From: an uncultured Elusimicrobiales bacterium
GTDB lineage: Bacteria; Elusimicrobiota; Elusimicrobia; Elusimicrobiales; Elusimicrobiaceae
NCBI GenBank assembly: GCA_944324645.1
Contig: CALUXB010000002.1
Location: 270,413 to 334,412 of the forward strand
Length of the DNA stretch: 64,000 nt
Reading direction: 5' to 3'
Positions 32,891 to 41,505 of this stretch are shown here, in pieces. The notes beneath the pieces are model-generated. The model did not search any database and was not told the DNA's origin. It saw only the letters and a list, made by a program, of their open reading frames with translations. The position numbers were made by a program, and so were the translations under genes. How positions within the stretch are numbered: the stretch's first letter is position 1; every line of letters starts with the position of its first letter.

Positions 32891-34096
32891 TTAATGCAAG
32901 AAACGTCCTTTTTCATAAATCAGCACCGTTTTGCCGTTCTTGAGCAAAGCACGCACGGTTTTATCTTCGGTATTAATTAAATCCCAGTGCAGAGCAGAGT
33001 CGTTAAAACCCAATTGTCTTTTAGCTTTGGCGTCCAATTTGCTGACATCCCCCGTAAAAGTATCGGCATAGCTAGATCCCACCGCCACGTGGCAGTTGCC
33101 ATATTTGCCACCGAAATTTTCATCAAACAAAATATCTGCCATAAATTTATCTATCTTGGAAAAACGCCTGTCCGTGAGTGAAAACTCCCCTATTTGCGCC
33201 GCGCCCCGGTCCATCGCCAGCATTTTACGCAGGAAGCTCTGCCCTTGCTGGGCGGTGGCGTTGACCACGCGGCCGTTTTTAAATTCCAATTTTACACCCT
33301 TTACATAATTGCCGCTGCGGTAAGAAGACAAATCAGCAAAATACACCCCGCGTGTACCACGCCAATCCGGCGAGGTAAAAATTTCAAACGAAGGGATATT
33401 ATTCCCCCCGCCTGAGATAAACTGGCGCTTCTCCCCCAGCAACACCTCAAAATCCATATGGGCCGTTTCTATATGCAATTTATCTATCTGCAATCCGTTA
33501 AGCCACTGGCCTATATCGGCGATCTGGGCCATCACTTCTTTCCACTTTTTAATCGGATCTTTTTCATTTAAAAAACAGGCTTTTGCAATTTGCTTTGCAT
33601 ACTCTTGCACGCTCAGCCCCGCTTTTTCTGCCAAATCCTGGGTGGGATAATTGCATAAAGTCCAGGAGAACAGGCCTGCCTGCTCGGAACGGTCCATAAT
33701 TTCTCTAAGCGGCTTGCGCGCCACCGCAGCACGGCCCAAACGGGCGGGATTTGTTTGTTTCAGCGCCGTCAAGTCTTCCGGCGCACGCAACGAAATAAGC
33801 CCGTTTAATTTTTCTTGAAATTCTTTTTCCCCTGCGGCAATATGGGTCAGCTGGCGTTCATCTGCCAGCGTATAAAAAGCCCGGGCAAAGCCTTCTGGCG
33901 CGTTGCCCCGCACCACGGCCAAATAACGTTTTTGCAGCAAACGTTCATAAACGGCTTGCGCTAAATCCGAAGCAGTCCGGTCATAGCGCAGCAAAACCGT
34001 ATCATACTTTTTAAATTTACCGCCGCGGCGGGCTGTTTCCATAGCCCACACCATAACATCTGCATAACGCAACAACTGTGTTTTGGTAAAAATCAT
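32891..34096 (-). CDS. M29-family (AmpS/thermophilic) metallo-aminopeptidase
   Basis: A 401-residue cytosolic aminopeptidase. M29 metal ligands are seen in IPSFEIFTSPD (Glu), IGEFSLTD (Glu) and the DSALHWDLI motif (His and Asp) near the C-terminus, with VAVGSSYADTF between. The usual ADGTDL-like mid-protein region reads MDFEVLLGEKRQFISGGGNNIPS. Length is typical. It would remove N-terminal residues from peptides using two divalent metals. It is monocistronic and divergent from the next gene. Confidence 0.88.
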   Translation of the reverse strand: MIFTKTQLLRYADVMVWAMETARRGGKFKKYDTVLLRYDRTASDLAQAVYERLLQKRYLAVVRGNAPEGFARAFYTLADERQLTHIAAGEKEFQEKLNGLISLRAPEDLTALKQTNPARLGRAAVARKPLREIMDRSEQAGLFSWTLCNYPTQDLAEKAGLSVQEYAKQIAKACFLNEKDPIKKWKEVMAQIADIGQWLNGLQIDKLHIETAHMDFEVLLGEKRQFISGGGNNIPSFEIFTSPDWRGTRGVYFADLSSYRSGNYVKGVKLEFKNGRVVNATAQQGQSFLRKMLAMDRGAAQIGEFSLTDRRFSKIDKFMADILFDENFGGKYGNCHVAVGSSYADTFTGDVSKLDAKAKRQLGFNDSALHWDLINTEDKTVRALLKNGKTVLIYEKGRFLH

Positions 34097-34155
34097 ATAT
34101 CCCCCTTGCTCTCGTATAATGTTATAATAGCAAATATAAAATACGGGATAAAAAT

Positions 34156-34914
34156 ATGAAAAAATTACTTTTTTTTACGGCCTTACTGTTGCTCTTCTCT
34201 CCGCTTCACAGCGGCGTATTTCCCAAGCCCGAAATGGACTTTGATTTTGTCTATCAAACACACTCTGCCCCCGCTATTTTGCCCGCCACCAGCGAACAAA
34301 TCCAATGCCAAGACAATCAGTGTTTGCAAAGCAAACCGCTGGGCCGCTATGGCATACAGAAACTATATTGCCAGAGTGAAGGCTGTTTTTCTATTGCCTA
34401 CAAATATACGCCTTACCAGAAACTAATTATTGATTTTTCAGACGGAATAAAACGCGAAAGCAATGTATTCCCGGCGCCGGACCGCTTGCACGATTCTTTT
34501 CAAGTAACCGTGCGGGATGATGACCTGTGGGTGGAACGTTCCGCCCAGCCGCAGGCATTTAATGCGCTCTTGCGGGCGGATGCGTGGCTGTCGCTGATTA
34601 TTATTTTACTGACGGAAGTATTGGCCGCTTTTTCCTATTTGGCTTATACGGGCAAAAGCTACCGCGTGCTTTATTCCGTGGTTATTGCCAATTTAATCAC
34701 AATGCCGCTGGCTTGGCAAGTATTGGGCAACGTGGTAACGGAAACTGCTTTATTGTGGTTATTTTGTTTGGTGGTGGAAGCCCTGTTTTTCTGGCTGTGC
34801 AACCGGCGGCAGCTTTCCCTGCGCAATGCGGCGGCACTAAGTGTGGCGGTGAACGTAACCAGCTATTCCGTGGGCTCTATGATTTCCTTTATGATAGCCC
34901 CGTATCTTTTTTAA
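34156..34914 (+). CDS. Membrane protein with periplasmic N-terminal domain, unknown function
   Basis: A 252-residue protein. Residues 1-20 are a signal peptide or anchor, about 21-140 form a soluble domain with four cysteines in two pairs (CQDNQC, CQSEGC), and about 145-250 contain four hydrophobic helices. I do not recognise it. The cysteine pairs suggest disulfides in an extracytoplasmic domain. It is a single gene ending in a strong terminator. Confidence 0.68.
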   Translation: MKKLLFFTALLLLFSPLHSGVFPKPEMDFDFVYQTHSAPAILPATSEQIQCQDNQCLQSKPLGRYGIQKLYCQSEGCFSIAYKYTPYQKLIIDFSDGIKRESNVFPAPDRLHDSFQVTVRDDDLWVERSAQPQAFNALLRADAWLSLIIILLTEVLAAFSYLAYTGKSYRVLYSVVIANLITMPLAWQVLGNVVTETALLWLFCLVVEALFFWLCNRRQLSLRNAAALSVAVNVTSYSVGSMISFMIAPYLF

Positions 34915-34932
34915 ACCAGTTATAAGAAACCC

Positions 34933-34964
34933 AAAAGAGGCCCGCTTTTTAGCGGGCCTCTTGT
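34933..34964. terminator. Bidirectional terminator
   Basis: AAGAGGCCCGCT (34935-34946) and AGCGGGCCTCTT (34951-34962) form a 12-bp perfect stem with a 4-nt loop, between convergent genes. Confidence 0.92.
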
Positions 34965-34967
34965 TGC

Positions 34968-35627
34968 TTACTGCAATAACTGACGCACTTGCTGGCGGTT
35001 GGCTTCTAATTTCTTTTGTTCTTTTTTACTTAATGGGGCGGTATTTCCTTCTTTTATATTTTTTTCCACTTCCATTACCAATTGCCGGTTGGCTGCTTTT
35101 TCTCCGACCCAATTTTCCGAATAACCATATAATTCGTCCAATGTCAGGTCCTGCACCACCGCAATCCGCCACGCCCAATAACGGGCCTCCAAATCAAACA
35201 CGGGTTGCTTTGTTTGTGTGATTTTGCGGTTCTTTTCCGCCAAAGCCCGTGCGGCCGGGTTTTCTGTGCCGTTTAAATATTGCCGGATTTGCTGTTTATT
35301 CTCATCCAGCAGCGCTACCTCTTGAGGCGTAAGCGGCGGGACATTTCCTTTTTGCACCCATTGACGCACCAACGCCATTAACCGCTCGTTTTCTGCCTTC
35401 TCTCCCAGCCAATGGGCCGATTGTGCCTCCAAAGCAGACAAAGTCAGTTGTTTTCTCAGCACCCGCTCCGCCCAATAGCGGGCTTCTATATCCCGCACCT
35501 GCGATGCAATTTGGGAAATTCCCGCATCCCGCTGGGCCCGGATTTGGGCCAAATCTGCCGGCTGTGCCCAAGCAGACACACCCCCCACTACCGCACACAA
35601 CATCAAACTAATGAACCATTTCTTCAT
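34968..35627 (-). CDS. Secreted protein with two tandem homologous halves, in ECF sigma operon
   Basis: A 219-residue exported protein with signal peptide (KKWFISLMLCAVVGGVSAWA). The mature protein is an internal duplication. Half 1 (about 35-115) has DIEARYWAERVLRKQLTL, WLGEKAENERLM and GNVPPLTPQEV; half 2 (about 130-215) has DLEARYWAWRIAVVQDLTL, WVGEKAANRQLV and GNTAPLSKKEQ. The shared LEARYWA, GEKA and GN-PL motifs show about 85-residue repeats. No known family is evident. It is third in the sigma/anti-sigma operon, so it may be a sensed or effector protein of that envelope response. Confidence 0.78.
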   Translation of the reverse strand: MKKWFISLMLCAVVGGVSAWAQPADLAQIRAQRDAGISQIASQVRDIEARYWAERVLRKQLTLSALEAQSAHWLGEKAENERLMALVRQWVQKGNVPPLTPQEVALLDENKQQIRQYLNGTENPAARALAEKNRKITQTKQPVFDLEARYWAWRIAVVQDLTLDELYGYSENWVGEKAANRQLVMEVEKNIKEGNTAPLSKKEQKKLEANRQQVRQLLQ

Positions 35628-35639
35628 AAATGCCTCCCG

Positions 35640-35966
35640 TTAAGAGGGAAAGGACCTAGAGCTCAGCTCCGATTCAGAAATTCCCAGGTCCTGCCCCGGT
35701 AAGGCCAGCTCCCGGTAAAAGGCAAAGTTCATTCTGTCAAATTCCGCCGGGTCTGGCAAATAGGGGGTTTCTGCCGGCTGCAAGAGCCACACACACATCA
35801 CGGCCAGTGCCGCCGCACACGCGGCAGAAAAGCCCCATACCGTTTTTCTTTTAAAAGAATATTTTTTTGCGCAAATCTGTTGGTACACTTTATCTTGCAA
35901 TACCTGCTGCGGATCTAAATCCATTTGCCGGTATTGCTGGAGTAATTCTTGTTCCGAAATTTTCAT
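35640..35966 (-). CDS. Probable anti-sigma factor (single-pass membrane protein)
   Basis: A 108-residue protein with a charged cytoplasmic N-terminus (KISEQELLQQYRQMDLDPQQ), one transmembrane helix at about 44-64 (VWGFSAACAAALAVMCVWLL) and a short extracytoplasmic tail. The start overlaps the sigma-factor stop by 4 bp, the classical arrangement for an ECF sigma factor and its membrane anti-sigma partner. No ZAS zinc motif (HxxxCxxC) is visible, so the call rests mainly on context and topology. Confidence 0.65.
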   Translation of the reverse strand: MKISEQELLQQYRQMDLDPQQVLQDKVYQQICAKKYSFKRKTVWGFSAACAAALAVMCVWLLQPAETPYLPDPAEFDRMNFAFYRELALPGQDLGISESELSSRSFPS

Positions 35967-36454
35967 AACCCCTCCATATACGCGCGCAGCTTGTGTATGG
36001 CACGGCTTAGTGTGGTGCCGACGTTGCTCTCACTCATACCCGTCATACGCGCAATTTGGCGATTATTAAAATCTGCAAAAAATTTAAGCGATATTAAATC
36101 CCGCTCCCGCGCATTCAATATTTGCAGCGCACGCAGCAACACTTGGTTTTTTTCCTGCTCTTGCAGCTGCTCTAAAGGCGTTGGTTCCTGCCCTGCATAA
36201 GGTTGTTCTTCCTCTAAAGAAAAGAAACGCTTCCATTGCCAAAAACCGAAATATTTGTTCACTTCATTACGGGCAATGCCAAATATCCATTGGTCCACCA
36301 CGCCTTTTTGCGGGTCAAACTGTTCTCTTTTGCTCCAAGCTTTTTGCCAAATCCGGGCGCAAACCTCTTCGGCCGCATCGGGGCGGTTCATACGTCCCCG
36401 CACGTAAGCTAATATCGGCTTAAACAAACGAACATATATTTCATCAAAATTCAT
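35963..36454 (-). CDS. ECF-family RNA polymerase sigma factor
   Basis: A 163-residue sigma-70-like protein with region 2 (about 5-75; AEEVCARIWQKAWSKREQFD and QWIFGIARNEVNKY) and region 4 (about 105-160; LNARERDLISLKFFADFNNRQIA then GMSESNVGTTLSRAIHKLR). Regions 1 and 3 are absent, as in ECF sigma factors. It heads a three-gene leftward operon with the anti-sigma-like and duplicated secreted proteins and would redirect RNA polymerase in an envelope stress response. Its own promoter should lie in 36455-36527. Confidence 0.92.
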   Translation of the reverse strand: MNFDEIYVRLFKPILAYVRGRMNRPDAAEEVCARIWQKAWSKREQFDPQKGVVDQWIFGIARNEVNKYFGFWQWKRFFSLEEEQPYAGQEPTPLEQLQEQEKNQVLLRALQILNARERDLISLKFFADFNNRQIARMTGMSESNVGTTLSRAIHKLRAYMEGL

Positions 36455-36527
36455 AAAATCACTCCGCCCTGCCAGCCTTCACTTATATTATCCAGCAAGA
36501 GCAAAAGTATCACACGCAAATAGAAAA

Positions 36528-37301
36528 TTAAAATACCAGAAGAGATAAAGCCATTACCATCATTCCGCCGATAACGCCCCAAATAACGCCGTGTCCGTCC
36601 CCATATTCGTGGGCGGTAGGAAGCAGCTCGTCCAAAGAAATGTACACCATAATCCCGGCCACCAGCGCAAACATAACCCCAAAAGCGGCGTCACTTAAAA
36701 CAGAGCGGAAAATGGCATAGCCCAACACAGCGCCCACCGGCTCTGCCATACCAGAAAAAGTGCTGTACCAAAAGGCTTTGCTTTTGCTGCCGGTGGCGTG
36801 ATATACCGGCAGGGATACGGCAATACCTTCGGGGATATTATGAATAGCCACCGCCACCGCAATAGACACACCCAGCGTCACTTCTTCCATAGACGCCATA
36901 AACGTGGCTAACCCTTCCGGAAAATTATGAATAGCTAAAGCCAACGCGGTAAAAAGACCCAAATGTTTGAGTTTGTTTTTCTGCTCCAACGCGTCAGAAT
37001 GAATATGATGGGAAGGCATAAAGCGGTCTATCAGCCACGCCAGCACCACGCCTGCAAAAAACACACCCGTAGTCAGCCAGGCGCCGCCGTCTATACCGTA
37101 AAGCATAGCCAAAGAATCTTTAGCCGCCGGCATCATTTCCACAAAAGACACATATAACATCACCCCGGCGGAAAAGCCCAGCCCCAAAGCCAATGCAGAG
37201 AAATTGTCTTTTTTAACTACAAATGCCAATAACCCGCCCACGCTGGTGGCGGCCCCGGCTAAGAAACTTAAGAGAAAAGCGGTCCAAACAGTCTGCTCCA
37301 T
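36528..37301 (-). CDS. ZIP-family divalent metal (zinc) transporter, ZupT-like
   Basis: A 257-residue inner-membrane transporter with about eight hydrophobic helices. The ZIP metal-binding motifs ALAIHNFPEGLATFMAS and VAVAIHNIPEGIAVSLPV (HNxPEG in TM4 and TM5) are both intact, and the loop before TM4 is His-rich (PSHHIHSD). It would import Zn2+ or similar metals. I choose ATG 37301 (MEQTVW); upstream in-frame codons overlap the pilin 3' end and lack a start signal. It lies 19 bp downstream of the second pilin gene on the same strand. Confidence 0.92.
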   Translation of the reverse strand: MEQTVWTAFLLSFLAGAATSVGGLLAFVVKKDNFSALALGLGFSAGVMLYVSFVEMMPAAKDSLAMLYGIDGGAWLTTGVFFAGVVLAWLIDRFMPSHHIHSDALEQKNKLKHLGLFTALALAIHNFPEGLATFMASMEEVTLGVSIAVAVAIHNIPEGIAVSLPVYHATGSKSKAFWYSTFSGMAEPVGAVLGYAIFRSVLSDAAFGVMFALVAGIMVYISLDELLPTAHEYGDGHGVIWGVIGGMMVMALSLLVF

Positions 37302-37320
37302 ATAGGTATGGTAGCATATT

Positions 37321-37980
37321 CTATTTGGTAAAGTAGCGGTGCCACGTTTTGCCGTAAAAATTGTCAAAACCCATAATCTGCCGGCAGAATTCGCCTTCTG
37401 GCAAACTGGGAGTTTCTAGACAAAACATTTGTTGATTAGGGAACCATGGCCCTCTGTCAAAACAATACCCTATACCGTTGCCATAGTTTCCCACCCCTGG
37501 ATAAAACGGCCCGGAAGCAAGCATTGCAAAAACACAATTTCTGTATGGCGGGAAACCAATATACACAGACAAATCTGTTCCGTTAAATAAAGAAACTGTT
37601 TTAATTCCATCAAAATGATTCTTTTTAGTATTACTGGACCAATTTAAAGAAATATCTAATTCTTCAAACGCAGTGGCATAGGAAGCATTTGCCATAAAAT
37701 AGCGCTCTTGGGCCTCTTTTAAAGAACTCAAAAGCGGATATAACTTAGCCGCCCGGCTGCGCTCTACCGCTTTGGTATATTGTGGATAGGCTATCGCAGC
37801 CAATACGCCGATAATCAACACAACTACCAACAATTCAATCAACGTAAAACCAGCGCGGTATGAGACACAGTGGGGCAAAGGGTTCTTCCATACGGGCAAA
37901 AGCCCCGCGGCAAAAGGCCCTAAAAGGCTCTTAGCCGCGTTTTTATAAAAAGGAATCTTCTTTTGACATATTCTATTCAT
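37321..37980 (-). CDS. Type IV pilin-like protein with long leader (second copy)
   Basis: A 219-residue protein from ATG 37980. The prepilin site is AG|FTLIELL (cleavage after Gly44, Glu at +5), then VVVLIIGVLAAIAYPQYTKAVERSRAAK and a globular domain with several Cys. It resembles the pilin at 13235-13837 not only in the helix but also in the first residues of the leader (MNRICQK versus MNKIYQK), the TTG two codons before the ATG, and a 12-nt T tract upstream. The two globular domains differ. Such stand-alone variable pilins suggest a family used in pseudopili or natural transformation; the role is unknown. Confidence 0.88.
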   Translation of the reverse strand: MNRICQKKIPFYKNAAKSLLGPFAAGLLPVWKNPLPHCVSYRAGFTLIELLVVVLIIGVLAAIAYPQYTKAVERSRAAKLYPLLSSLKEAQERYFMANASYATAFEELDISLNWSSNTKKNHFDGIKTVSLFNGTDLSVYIGFPPYRNCVFAMLASGPFYPGVGNYGNGIGYCFDRGPWFPNQQMFCLETPSLPEGEFCRQIMGFDNFYGKTWHRYFTK

Positions 37981-38006
37981 ATGCAAAATGTATCAAAAAA
38001 AAAAAA
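37978..38006 (-). promoter_or_regulatory. Second pilin 5' element: T12 tract and start-codon hairpin-like repeat
   Basis: The coding strand has a run of exactly 12 T (38006-37995) followed by GATACATTTTGCATATG. It matches the layout at 13835-13863, where the block is GATAAATTTTGTTTATG. The inverted repeat around the ATG is imperfect here. Both copies also share a GGGCTTG a few bases further upstream. Confidence 0.6.
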
Positions 38007-38092
38007 CGGCGCAAGCCCTTTTTATTTTTCCAGCCTAAGCAGACGGACTTTTCCTCTCAAAAGGGCTTGGCGGCAAAATAGTATAATGAGGT

Positions 38093-39427
38093 ATGCTTTT
38101 TTCCCTAGAGCCCGGCCAACAAATTGAACTGACCGATGAATTTAAAGACGCGCTGAAATTACTTGACGCCCCAGCGCGGCAGCATCCGCTTATTTTTATT
38201 ACCGGCAAGGCCGGCACCGGCAAAACCACTTTGCTCAAATTCTTTGCGCGCAACACGGTTAAAAACGCCGTGGTGTTAGCCACCACCGGCATAGCGGCAG
38301 TAAATGTGCACGGGCAGACTGTACACTCTTTTTTCCATTTAAAACCCAGCAACCTGCTGGATTTGGAAAATCTTAAAAAACTGCCACGCCGCACCGTGGA
38401 CGCGCTGGAAACCATCATTGTAGATGAAGCCTCTATGCTCCGGGCCGACCTGCTGGACGCTATGGACCACATTTTGCGCATTTCCACCCGGGAAAATGCC
38501 CCTTTTGGCGGCAAACAAATTATTTTGTTTGGGGATTTATTCCAGCTGCCCCCGGTGGAAGAAACGCCTGCCGGCGGCTTGTTTGACTATTTCCGCTCGG
38601 TGTATCAAAGCCCCTACTTTTTTGACGCACGCGTAGTGAAACAAACCAAGATAGAAATTTTTGAACTTAAACATATTTTCCGCCAAAAAGACGACGGCCT
38701 TTTTGCCCGTTTGCTCAACAAAATCCGGGAAAATACCATTACCCAAGCCGAATTGGATACTTGGCTCAATACCCGCCAAGACCCCGCCGAACCCGGGGAT
38801 TTGGACCAAAGCATCATTCTCTCCCCCACCAACCAAGGCGCCGCCTGGCGCAACCAACAGCGGTTGGACCGGCTGGAAGGAAAAGAGTTTGTTTATAACG
38901 CGGTAGTGGACGAAGGTTTCCAAAAGAAAAGTGTTCCCGCCCAAGACTGCCTGCGCTTAAAACGCGGGGCCAAAATTATGATGCTGACCAACCACCCCGA
39001 CGACTTTTGGGTGAATGGAGATATCGGCACAGTATATGACTTAGGAGAAAATTTTATTAAAGTAGCGCTTAAAGGCAGCATTTATCCGGTGGAGCCGTAT
39101 GTATGGGAAGATGTGAAATATGTCTTTAATCCGCTTTCACAAAAACTGGAACCAAAGGTGAACGGGTTTTTCAAACAATATCCCCTCAAACCCGCCTGGG
39201 CCATTACCATACACAAAAGCCAGGGCCTGACGTTTGACAGCATTTATCTGGATATGGGCCGCGGCGCGTTTGCCCCAGGGCAAACGTATGTGGCGCTGAG
39301 CCGCTGCCGCTCTTTGCAAGGGGTAAAATTAAAAAAAGCGGTTGCGCTAAAAGACATACGCTGTGACGGACGGGTACGCGAATTTTTACAAACTCTGCAG
39401 CGCACCGCCTACGCCAAAACACATTGA
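38093..39427 (+). CDS. Pif1/RecD-like superfamily 1 DNA helicase
   Basis: A 444-residue ATPase. Walker A ITGKAGTGKTTLLKF (about residues 34-48), motif II IVDEASML (about 109-116), LFGDLFQLPPV (motif III), and C-terminal VI-type KSQGLTFDSIYLDMGRGAF then YVALSRCRSLQGV are in the order of Pif1-type 5'-3' helicases. It would unwind DNA or RNA-DNA structures. It lies divergently from the second pilin gene and is followed 88 bp later by the MFS gene. Confidence 0.9.
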   Translation: MLFSLEPGQQIELTDEFKDALKLLDAPARQHPLIFITGKAGTGKTTLLKFFARNTVKNAVVLATTGIAAVNVHGQTVHSFFHLKPSNLLDLENLKKLPRRTVDALETIIVDEASMLRADLLDAMDHILRISTRENAPFGGKQIILFGDLFQLPPVEETPAGGLFDYFRSVYQSPYFFDARVVKQTKIEIFELKHIFRQKDDGLFARLLNKIRENTITQAELDTWLNTRQDPAEPGDLDQSIILSPTNQGAAWRNQQRLDRLEGKEFVYNAVVDEGFQKKSVPAQDCLRLKRGAKIMMLTNHPDDFWVNGDIGTVYDLGENFIKVALKGSIYPVEPYVWEDVKYVFNPLSQKLEPKVNGFFKQYPLKPAWAITIHKSQGLTFDSIYLDMGRGAFAPGQTYVALSRCRSLQGVKLKKAVALKDIRCDGRVREFLQTLQRTAYAKTH

Positions 39428-39515
39428 AATATTTGGCCTGCTTGTATATGCAAATCCCAGCCCGGCCCGGCGGGCCGCATTAGAACTTCGGCTCTAAAAA
39501 AGATACAATTTATAT

Positions 39516-40748
39516 ATGAAGCAAAAGAAAACCTGGCAGGGATTCTCCACAACAAGGCGCAATTCAGCCTTGTTTTTATTTATTTTTCTGGGTATGCTGA
39601 CGGCGTTTGGACCGTTTGTAACCGATATGTATTTACCCAGTCTTCCGGCGATGGCGGACTATTTTTCCGCCTCTGCCTCTTTGGTACAGCTAGGCTTAAC
39701 CTTTTCTATGCTGGGGCTGGCAGCAGGCCAAATCATATTTGGCCCTTTAAGCGACAAATATGGCCGGCGCAAACCGCTGTTATGGTCTATGGTCTTATTC
39801 TTATTGTCCACCTGGGGCTGCATTTTTTCTGCCAATATACAAATTTTTGTCCTGCTGCGCTTTGTACAAGGGATTGCCGCGGCGGGGGGCATTGTCATTT
39901 CCCGCTCTATTGCCACCGATAAATTTAAGGGTAAAAATTTAGCCAAAGCCCTCGCTATCGTAGGTGCTATTAACGGCATTGCCCCGGTGGCGGCCCCAGT
40001 GGCGGGCGGAATGCTGGTGGGAGCCACGGGCTGGCAGGGTATTTTTGCCGTATTATTGGTGCTGGGCCTGGCATTGATGGGTTGCTGCTTACACTTCAAA
40101 GAATCTCTCTCACACGTAAAACGCTCCAAAGAAAAACTGTCTAAAACGGCCCGGCTGTTTAAACCGCTTTTTTCCAACCGCACCTATTTGCTCTACACGC
40201 TGCAGCTGGCTTTTGCTATGGGAATTTTGTTTGCTTATATTGCGGCTTCTCCGTTTATTATCCAGCAGCATTACGGCTTTAGCGCGTGGGCGTTTAGCCT
40301 GTTTTTTGCCGTCAACGCCGCCGCCATTGGGCTAGGAGCAGCAATGTCTGTCAGATTTAAACGGCAAGAAAATTGTGTGCGCTTTAGCTGCGGCGGTATG
40401 CTGCTTTTTGGCACCCTGGCCGCTGTTTTATTGCCGGCAGGCATCAGCGTATGGATGTTGGAGGGGCTTTTATTGGGGTTGCTTTTTAGTATGGGAATGA
40501 CTTTTACTGCTTCCACTACGCTGGCTATGGACTCCGCACGCAGGCAGGCCGGGGCCGCTTCGGCCTTGTTGGGAGCCAGCGGTTTCTTAGCGGGGAGCTT
40601 GGTCTCGCCGCTGGTTGGGTTGGGCAATATGTTGGTGTCCACAGGGTTGGTTTTTGTTATCTGCGCGTTTGGCTCTGCTGCGTGTGCTTTCTGGGTCCAA
40701 AGAAATAAACAAAATATTGCCGCTGGCACACTAAAACAAAATGCCTAA
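39516..40748 (+). CDS. Bcr/CflA-type MFS multidrug transporter
   Basis: A 410-residue 12-helix transporter. DMYLPSLPAMADYF in the first loop is typical of the Bcr/CflA subfamily. The MFS motif GPLSDKYGRRKPLLWSM is at about residues 74-90, and FVQGIAAAGGIVISRSIATD (about 113-132) is another subfamily signature. It would export drugs or small metabolites using the proton gradient. A terminator follows. Confidence 0.92.
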   Translation: MKQKKTWQGFSTTRRNSALFLFIFLGMLTAFGPFVTDMYLPSLPAMADYFSASASLVQLGLTFSMLGLAAGQIIFGPLSDKYGRRKPLLWSMVLFLLSTWGCIFSANIQIFVLLRFVQGIAAAGGIVISRSIATDKFKGKNLAKALAIVGAINGIAPVAAPVAGGMLVGATGWQGIFAVLLVLGLALMGCCLHFKESLSHVKRSKEKLSKTARLFKPLFSNRTYLLYTLQLAFAMGILFAYIAASPFIIQQHYGFSAWAFSLFFAVNAAAIGLGAAMSVRFKRQENCVRFSCGGMLLFGTLAAVLLPAGISVWMLEGLLLGLLFSMGMTFTASTTLAMDSARRQAGAASALLGASGFLAGSLVSPLVGLGNMLVSTGLVFVICAFGSAACAFWVQRNKQNIAAGTLKQNA

Positions 40749-40763
40749 GAGGTCCTCTTGCAC

Positions 40764-40792
40764 GCCCCGGCAATATAAACCGGGGCTTTTAT
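40764..40792 (+). terminator. Terminator after the MFS gene
   Basis: GCCCCGG (40764-40770) and CCGGGGC (40780-40786) form a 7-bp stem followed by TTTTATTT. A short palindrome AAGAGGTCCTCTT sits just upstream at 40748-40760. Confidence 0.9.
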
Positions 40793-40913
40793 TTGCAAAG
40801 GGCTTTGTTTTATAAATACTACGGCAGAGATATATGCGGCTGTGGTCTTTGTTCCAGGTCTGTTTGCAAACACCCGGGCTAGTACGCTAATTTTTATTTC
40901 TCTTTTTGCAATA

Positions 40914-40948
40914 ATAAAAAGCCTCTGTTTTACACAGAGGCTTTTTAT
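40914..40948 (-). terminator. Terminator after the truncated DUF2238-like gene
   Basis: AAAAAGCCTCTG (40916-40927) and CAGAGGCTTTTT (40935-40946) form a 12-bp stem. Read leftward it ends in a U-run, just downstream of the stop at 40967. Confidence 0.9.
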
Positions 40949-40966
40949 TCTATGCCATATTATAAT

Positions 40967-41296
40967 TTAATTCTCAGATTTACGCTTTCTAAAATACCAA
41001 CAGAATAAGGCACACCCCACTATAGAACCCAGCGTGTCCATAAGCATATCTTTTTGGGCGTCCCATATATCCCCCTGGGAACCCAAGAAAGCCAGGCCGG
41101 CAGAGCCGCCGTCAATTTCTGCATACGTCCACTCCACCAATTCCCAAAAATTGGCAACCGCCATAATAAACACAATGCCGAAAAATGCGGCAAACTTAAA
41201 CGACGGTACATCGGCCCCTCTTGGGCGCCTAAAATAACTTGAAATAATTTGAAAAAAGTTCAAACGGTTTATACGCTTTTCATCGGAAAAAGACAA
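40967..41296 (-). pseudogene. 5'-truncated DUF2238/YjdF-like membrane protein remnant
   Basis: The reading frame encodes two hydrophobic helices with the motif NFWELVEW, later GDIWDAQKDMLMDTLGSIVG, which is the C-terminal half of DUF2238 (YjdF-like) membrane proteins. The family has about 200 residues; only about 109 codons are open here. The first in-frame candidate start is a TTG at 41296 without a ribosome binding site, and the frame is closed by a stop at 41333. The N-terminal half is missing exactly where the non-coding repeat of the accessory island begins, so the gene was probably cut by that event. Confidence 0.7.
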
Positions 41297-41303
41297 AAAA
41301 ATA

Positions 41304-41327
41304 ACCCGCTTTATATGTAAAGCGGGT
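41304..41327. terminator. Hairpin at the left edge of the accessory island
   Basis: ACCCGCTTTA (41304-41313) and TAAAGCGGGT (41318-41327) form a 10-bp stem with a 4-nt loop. A-rich sequence on the left gives U-rich RNA only in the leftward direction. It lies immediately before the left non-coding repeat. Confidence 0.7.
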
Positions 41328-41336
41328 GTAAATTAA

Positions 41337-41505
41337 TACGGAGAGTGTAGTTAGGGCAGCTAAATGCTCTTATTATACCCTGATAAACAGGGAAAATACA
41401 GGGAATTTTTGGGTTTTATGATTATTATTGGCACTTTTTATGCGGTTTTCCCAATACAATAACCTAAAATTCCCTAAAAACAAAACAGGGAATTAATAGA
41501 AAAAA
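41337..41505 (+). repeat. Left copy of the island-flanking non-coding repeat
   Basis: About 165 bp beginning ATACGGAGAGTGTAGTT and ending in TAATAGAAAA. It shares with 52660-52841 the first block (one mismatch), the block CAGGGAAAATACAGGGAA, and a 37-nt identical block starting AAATTCCCTAAAAACAAAAC. The middle has diverged. Inside are short inverted repeats of ATTCCCT/AGGGAAT. Both copies point the same way and follow a hairpin. Confidence 0.75.

Noticed and set aside
41337..41505. Tyrosine-integrase attachment site in a tRNA
   Set aside because: No tRNA gene is present, and the only integrase in the window is a serine recombinase, whose sites need only a short core. The repeats are therefore described as possible boundaries, not proven att sites.
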